Assembly (NCBI RefSeq): GCF_900184035.1
Contig: NZ_FXWP01000025.1
Coordinates: forward strand, 434,001 to 498,000
Direction: 5' to 3'
Length of the DNA: 64,000 nt
From: Kosakonia pseudosacchari
GTDB taxonomy: Bacteria; Pseudomonadota; Gammaproteobacteria; Enterobacterales; Enterobacteriaceae
A model generated the notes under the pieces. That model made no database searches. It was not told the DNA's origin and worked only from the letters and a program-made list of their open reading frames with translations. Position numbers and translations under genes: made by a program. Shown one piece after another: positions 59,784 to 64,000 of this stretch (position 1 is its first letter; each line of letters starts with the position of its first letter).

Positions 59784-60525
59784 CCGGTGCTCCTTGATAA
59801 AACGCCTGAACCAGCGCGGCCAGGCAGCCAGCGAAAATCCCGGCCAGAATTGCGGCAGGAATGGAAAACAGCGTGACGCCCGCCAGCGCGCCAAGCAGCG
59901 CCGCCGAGACAGCACTTATCTGGCGACGCTGGAATGAGGCGAGCAGAAAACTCATAAACAGCGCGGGCAACATAAACCCTAACGCCGATTCCACCGCCGG
60001 ATACCCTTCCAGCAGTCCGTCGCCGGAAAACGCACCCAGCACCGTGCCCGCCACCCATGAAAGCCAGGAAAATAAGGCGATGCCGATCATCCAGTTTTCG
60101 CTCCAGCGGCGGTTATCACGCACCAGTTTCGCCGTGGCGGCGGCAAATACCTCATCCGTCAGACCAAAAGCCCAGGCGGCAGTTTTGCGGTTTTTGAGCG
60201 GTTGCAGAATACGACTGCGCAGCGACGGGCCATACAGTACGTGGCGAACATCCATGGCCATCACGGTCAGCGCGGCAACCCATAATGCGCTACCCGCGGC
60301 AAGCATGGTGGTAATGACGAACTGGCTGGCGCCCGCATAAATAATGCAGGAGAAGAAAACGCTTTCGAGTGGGGTAAAACCAAGTTTGGTGGCATTCATG
60401 CCAAAGGCAAACGCAACGGGGACGTAGCTCAAAACGATGGGAAGGCTGTCTTTGATACCTTCCAGAAATGTCGCGCTCTGGTCAGACGTACTCTTTGTTG
60501 CGGTTGCAGAACTATCCATATCCAT
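59773..60525 (-). CDS. ygaZ: L-valine exporter subunit YgaZ
   Basis: This 250-residue AzlC-family membrane protein is the large subunit of the YgaZH valine exporter. It contains [37 protein letters not shown] and [15 protein letters not shown]. Two ATG codons two codons apart open the frame; I kept the longer one. It overlaps ygaH, so the two subunits are coupled. Confidence 0.95.
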   Translation of the reverse strand: MDMDSSATATKSTSDQSATFLEGIKDSLPIVLSYVPVAFAFGMNATKLGFTPLESVFFSCIIYAGASQFVITTMLAAGSALWVAALTVMAMDVRHVLYGPSLRSRILQPLKNRKTAAWAFGLTDEVFAAATAKLVRDNRRWSENWMIGIALFSWLSWVAGTVLGAFSGDGLLEGYPAVESALGFMLPALFMSFLLASFQRRQISAVSAALLGALAGVTLFSIPAAILAGIFAGCLAALVQAFYQGAPDAQ

Positions 60526-60649
60526 AATGTTTGTTATATATCACCCACGTTAATATAACCGGGATAAACAAGTCCCATAACCTTAACAGACTGAGGGACT
60601 CGTTAACACCCCGGTGTTCCTCCGAAACGTGCAAACGTGGGGGAGTTGT

Positions 60650-61834
60650 TTACATTGCCGCCTCCTGACGGTGAAATCCTCGCCACCAAACCAGCAGATT
60701 CAGCAGCGCCAGAACGCTACCCGCCAGGCAAACCCCTGTCCAGCCTGCGTGTTGCCAGGCGGAAGCGGAGATGAGCGAGCCTGCCGCGCCGCCAATAAAA
60801 TAGCTGGTCATATAGCCTGCGGTCAGACGGTTTCGCGCATCAGGTTTCACGCGATAGATAACCGTCTGGTTGGTGATATGCACCCCCTGCACGGTGAGAT
60901 CCAGCACGATAATGCCAATGACCAGGGCGATAACCGAGCTGTGTCCAAGCCAGATAGCCACCCAGGAGAGCAGCAACAGAATCAGACCGCCGGTGGTGGT
61001 GAGATGGGAGTGACCCCGATCCGCCAGACCACCGGCCTGCCGCGCGCCGAGTGCGCCTGCGGCGCCCACCAGGCCGAACAGGCCGATCGTCGCCTCGGAG
61101 AACTGAAATGGCGGTGAGGCCAGCAGGAACGCCATTGACGTCCACAAAATGCTGAAGTTCGCAAAGCTCAGGCAGCCAAGCATTGCCCGGGTACGTAACA
61201 GTTTATCTCTCGCGAACAGAGCAAATACCGAACCCAGCAGTTGCAGATAATTAAGGTGATTCTCTTGCTTGATTTTCGGCAGCCCGCGCCACAGCGCCAG
61301 CGCCATCAGCACCATTAACACGCTGGCGACCCAGTAAACCGTGCGCCAGCCGCCGAGGCTTGCCAGTAATCCGGCAACGGTACGCGCCAGCAAAATGCCG
61401 AGCAGCAGACCGCTCATGATCGTGCCCACCACTTTGCCGCGTTTGTCCGGCGTTGCCAGCGTGGCGGCCAGCGGGACGAGAATTTGCGCCACCACGGAAA
61501 ACAGCCCGGTCAGCGCGGTACCGAGGATCATCAGCCCGAGTGACGAACTACTGGCGGTGATCAGCATGCCGCCTGCCGACAACAGCGTCATCAGCACTAT
61601 CAGCGCACGTCGTTCGAACATATCGCCAAGCGGCACAAGAAATAACAGCCCGGCGGCGTAGCCAAGCTGGGCGGCGGTAACAATAAATCCGGCCTGGTTG
61701 GGCGTGAGCGAAAAGGCGTGGGCGATGGTATCGAGGAGCGGTTGCGCATAGTAGTTGCTGGCGACGGCGAGGCCGGTAGCAACGGACATCAGCGCAATCA
61801 GCGCCGGGCTAAGGCCCTGGTTCGGTGTAGTCAT
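60650..61834 (-). CDS. ygaY: MFS transporter, intact YgaY homologue
   Basis: This 394-residue protein is a 12-helix major facilitator with NYYAQPLLDTIAHAFSLTPN, the cytoplasmic loop motif PLGDMFERR and GWRTVYWVASVLMVLMALAL. It belongs to the DHA1-type drug/sugar efflux group. The position between ygaZ and proX matches ygaY, which I recall as disrupted in E. coli K-12; here the frame is complete. Substrate unknown. An 8-bp tandem repeat lies upstream of the start. Confidence 0.88.
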   Translation of the reverse strand: MTTPNQGLSPALIALMSVATGLAVASNYYAQPLLDTIAHAFSLTPNQAGFIVTAAQLGYAAGLLFLVPLGDMFERRALIVLMTLLSAGGMLITASSSSLGLMILGTALTGLFSVVAQILVPLAATLATPDKRGKVVGTIMSGLLLGILLARTVAGLLASLGGWRTVYWVASVLMVLMALALWRGLPKIKQENHLNYLQLLGSVFALFARDKLLRTRAMLGCLSFANFSILWTSMAFLLASPPFQFSEATIGLFGLVGAAGALGARQAGGLADRGHSHLTTTGGLILLLLSWVAIWLGHSSVIALVIGIIVLDLTVQGVHITNQTVIYRVKPDARNRLTAGYMTSYFIGGAAGSLISASAWQHAGWTGVCLAGSVLALLNLLVWWRGFHRQEAAM

Positions 61835-61938
61835 TGGCGTTGTCAGTCAGGTATGTTTTTTCCAGACACTCATGATAGCCAATAGATTGAAATGTGTGAG
61901 GAAGTTCGCGTGTCGGAACGTGCGGTTGCGTAACCTGC

Positions 61939-62002
61939 CAGGCGAACAGGCGAACAGGCGAACAGGCGAACAGGCGAACAGGCGAACAGGCGAACAGGCG
62001 AG
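61939..62002. repeat. 8-bp tandem repeat (CAGGCGAA), eight units
   Basis: Seven perfect copies of CAGGCGAA run from 61939 to 61994, followed by an eighth with one change (CAGGCGAG). The array lies between the proX terminator and the ygaY start, outside any gene. Slipped-strand changes in copy number are likely. Confidence 0.95.
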
Positions 62003-62010
62003 CGCTGAAT

Positions 62011-62046
62011 AAGCAAAAGCGCCATCCGGCACGAAACCGGTGGCGC
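62011..62046 (-). terminator. proX terminator
   Basis: On the minus strand GCGCCACCGG and CCGGATGGCGC pair with one bulged base, followed by TTTTGCTT. The stem resembles a REP half. Confidence 0.75.
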
Positions 62047-62070
62047 TGGTGAAAAGGTGACTGCGACAGG

Positions 62071-63072
62071 TTATTTCTGCGCGGCAAGAGCCTCTTTGAT
62101 CCAGCCGTCAAACTGCTGCTGGTGCGCTTTGATCCAGCCGTCAACATGACCCTGAATATCCGCTTCAGACGATTTGCCCGCATGCATCATGGCGTTTTCG
62201 GCATTGATATCGGCCAGCGGCAGTTTCATCACTGCGAACAGTTTCGCCGCCGCCGGGTTTTTCTCGGCCCAGGCTTTGTTGGCAACAATATGCATGGTGT
62301 TTACCGGGAACCCGTAGTTCATGCCGTTTGGCAGTTTAGTGTCGATATCTTTCTGCTCTCCCGGCAGGGAAGAGAATGGAACCTGCAGCCAGACCACATC
62401 TTTACCCGGTTTCAGCACGTCGCTTACCCAGTATGGCGTCCAGGTGTAGTAGAGCACCGGTTTGCCTTCTTTGAAGCGGGTAATGGTATCGGCCATCATC
62501 GCCGAATAATTTCCGTGGCTGACGGTGACGGTGTTTTCCAGACCATATGCCTGATGCTGGTGGTTAATCACCGCTTCGCATCCCCAGCCCGGTGAGCAAC
62601 CCATCATGTCGGCTTTGCCGTCGCCGTTCCCGTCAAACAGTTTGGCGATTTTCGGATCTTTTAGCTGCTCAATGTTAGTGATGTGATATTTCTCGGCGGT
62701 TTTCTTATCGATCAAGTAACCCTGCGCCGCACCGGTGACATAAGTGCCTTCACGGTAGAATTTTTTGTCGCCCCCGGCAGCGGCATACATGTCGTCATGC
62801 AGCGGTTGCCAGTTGACGGCGGTGAATGTCACATCGCCCGCCGCCATTGAGGTGTAACCGACGTTGTAATCCACTTCGTCCGGGGTATTCACGGTATAGC
62901 CGAGTTTTTCAAGAGCGCGGCTCACCAGCAATGTCTGGAAGCTCTCTTCGGCGATAGTGCTTTGAAAAGGCTTCACGGTGATGCCTTTGCCTGGCAGTTC
63001 TGCGTCCGCAGCAAATGCACTGGTAGAGACAAGGGTGGCAAACGCTGTGGCAAAAAGTACGCTATGTCGCAT
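62071..63072 (-). CDS. proX: Glycine betaine/proline-binding protein ProX
   Basis: ProX is the periplasmic receptor of the ProU osmoprotectant transporter. The 333-residue protein has a signal peptide ([21 protein letters not shown]) and conserved stretches such as [16 protein letters not shown] and [16 protein letters not shown], rich in the Trp residues that cage betaine. E. coli ProX has 330 residues. It follows proW by 59 bases. Confidence 0.96.
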   Translation of the reverse strand: MRHSVLFATAFATLVSTSAFAADAELPGKGITVKPFQSTIAEESFQTLLVSRALEKLGYTVNTPDEVDYNVGYTSMAAGDVTFTAVNWQPLHDDMYAAAGGDKKFYREGTYVTGAAQGYLIDKKTAEKYHITNIEQLKDPKIAKLFDGNGDGKADMMGCSPGWGCEAVINHQHQAYGLENTVTVSHGNYSAMMADTITRFKEGKPVLYYTWTPYWVSDVLKPGKDVVWLQVPFSSLPGEQKDIDTKLPNGMNYGFPVNTMHIVANKAWAEKNPAAAKLFAVMKLPLADINAENAMMHAGKSSEADIQGHVDGWIKAHQQQFDGWIKEALAAQK

Positions 63073-63131
63073 CGTTGTTCCTTATTGTTCAGGTGGGATA
63101 CTGCTACCCGGCGAGGTTGCCGGGCGACAGA

Positions 63132-64000
63132 TTATTTAGCGAAAGGGCGGGTCAGCAGACCCAGCGGGCCGGTTTGATACCAGCGACGATTACCGCGGCT
63201 GCGGGAATCGCGACCGACAGCCTGCGTCAGGCGGTCGAGAATGATGGCGAGGATAACAATCCCCACGCCGCCCACGGTGGCAAGCCCCATATCAAGACGA
63301 CCAATACCGCGCAGTACCATCTGGCCAAGCCCGCCAACGGCGATCATCGAGGCGATCACTACCATGGAGAGGGCAAGCATCAACGTCTGGTTAATTCCCG
63401 CCATAATGGTGGGCATGGCCAGCGGTAACTGTACTTTGAACAACATCTGGCGCGGGCTGGCGCCAAATGAGCGTGAGGCTTCAATCAAATCGGCCGGCAC
63501 CTGGTTAATGCCGAGAATGGTCAGACGCACCACCGGCGGCAGGGCGAAGATAATCGTCACCACTACACCCGGCACGTTGCCGATACCAAACAGCATCACA
63601 ATCGGCACCAGGTAGACAAACGCGGGGGTGGTCTGCATCGCATCCAGTAACGGGCGAACGATTTTCGCCGCGCGCTGGCTGCGTGCCAGCCAAATCCCCA
63701 TTGGCAAGCCGATCACCACGCAAAACAGCAGGGCGGTCAGCACCAGCGCTAATGTCACCATCGCCTGCGACCAGGCACCGATAGCGCCAATAGCAATCAG
63801 TGATACCAGCGTGGCAACGCCCATTCCGGCGCTGCTCATCTGCCAGGCGATTAGCGAGAAAAGCATAATCGCTACCGGTGCGGGCATACCCAGCAGCATT
63901 TGCTGGAACGCACTGAGGATGTAATCCACCGGCACGCGAATACCCTGAAACAGCGGGCGGAAGTGCATCACCACCCAGTCGATCGCCTGCGTCACCCAGC
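63132..64000 (-). CDS. proW: Glycine betaine/proline ABC permease ProW, 3' part
   Basis: The frame is open to the window edge, so the N-terminal part (about 60 residues, judged by E. coli ProW at 354) is missing. The visible part begins in the region [19 protein letters not shown]. It contains the binding-protein-dependent permease motif [20 protein letters not shown]. It ends [20 protein letters not shown]. ProW is the channel of ProU, and proV should lie beyond the edge. Confidence 0.97.
   Translation of the reverse strand, partial: WVTQAIDWVVMHFRPLFQGIRVPVDYILSAFQQMLLGMPAPVAIMLFSLIAWQMSSAGMGVATLVSLIAIGAIGAWSQAMVTLALVLTALLFCVVIGLPMGIWLARSQRAAKIVRPLLDAMQTTPAFVYLVPIVMLFGIGNVPGVVVTIIFALPPVVRLTILGINQVPADLIEASRSFGASPRQMLFKVQLPLAMPTIMAGINQTLMLALSMVVIASMIAVGGLGQMVLRGIGRLDMGLATVGGVGIVILAIILDRLTQAVGRDSRSRGNRRWYQTGPLGLLTRPFAK

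Noticed and set aside
61939-62002. Repeat array considered as CRISPR
   Set aside because: The 8-bp units are contiguous with no spacers, so it is a simple tandem repeat.

Overview
The window is chromosomal DNA of an enterobacterium. Gene content, order and protein sequences follow the Escherichia coli 58-61 min region closely (hyc, asc, hydN/hypF, nor, srl, mltB, pncC, recA-recX-alaS-csrA, serV-argVYZQ, yqaBA, gshA, micA, luxS, emr, ygaHZ, pro). The extra genes suggest a Kosakonia/Enterobacter/Klebsiella-type relative rather than E. coli itself. This placement is inference from remembered protein sequences; no search was run.

Layout. (1) 1-6790: 3' part of the formate hydrogenlyase operon, hycB (3' end) to hycI. 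(2) 6796-20261: an accessory block that E. coli K-12 lacks between hycI and ascB. It holds a GAF-GGDEF protein with a degenerate active site, a LysR regulator divergent from an aldo-keto reductase, a beta-glucoside-type PTS with its own LacI regulator, an ABM/ACT/HTH three-gene operon, a RelE/Xre toxin-antitoxin pair, a REP element and frameshifted ORF, a PEP-mutase-family lyase coupled to an Ada-like repair regulator, a GH15 hydrolase and an SDR oxidoreductase. (3) 20371-24633: the ascFB beta-glucoside operon with divergent ascG. (4) 24679-29707: hydN, a formate dehydrogenase with Cys instead of selenocysteine, and hypF, behind a sigma-54-like promoter. (5) 29688-33967: nitric oxide detoxification, norVW divergent from norR, with three NorR sites. 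(6) 33921-34225: an 81-bp tandem repeat built from the norR/gutQ junction. (7) 34208-39105: the sorbitol operon srlAEBD-gutM-srlR-gutQ. (8) mltB, then an inserted zinc-type ABC transporter behind a Zur-like box and a 36-aa membrane-peptide ORF. (9) 43250-48691: pncC, recA (SOS box), recX, alaS, csrA. (10) 48902-49696: a tRNA operon, one tRNA-Ser(GCU) and four identical tRNA-Arg(ACG). (11) yqaB, yqaA, gshA, the sRNA micA (minus strand), luxS. (12) 53525-55929: an inserted pair, a small lipoprotein and a large periplasmic coiled-coil FKBP-like protein with 77-aa repeats, next to an AT-rich stretch. (13) 55981-64000, all minus strand: emrB, emrA, emrR, ygaH, ygaZ, an intact ygaY-type MFS gene, an 8-bp tandem repeat, proX and the 3' part of proW.

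How the genes work together. HycB-I, HydN, the Cys-type formate dehydrogenase and HypF all serve fermentative formate/hydrogen metabolism. The two LacI/PTS modules share nearly identical operators and recognition helices, which suggests cross-regulated aryl-beta-glucoside uptake. Nor, Srl, Asc, Emr and Pro are self-contained operons, most with their regulators present. The most unusual items are the junction-derived repeat, the Zur-linked 36-aa ORF, the coiled-coil FKBP pair, the Cys140 formate dehydrogenase and the duplicated operators of the toxin-antitoxin locus.
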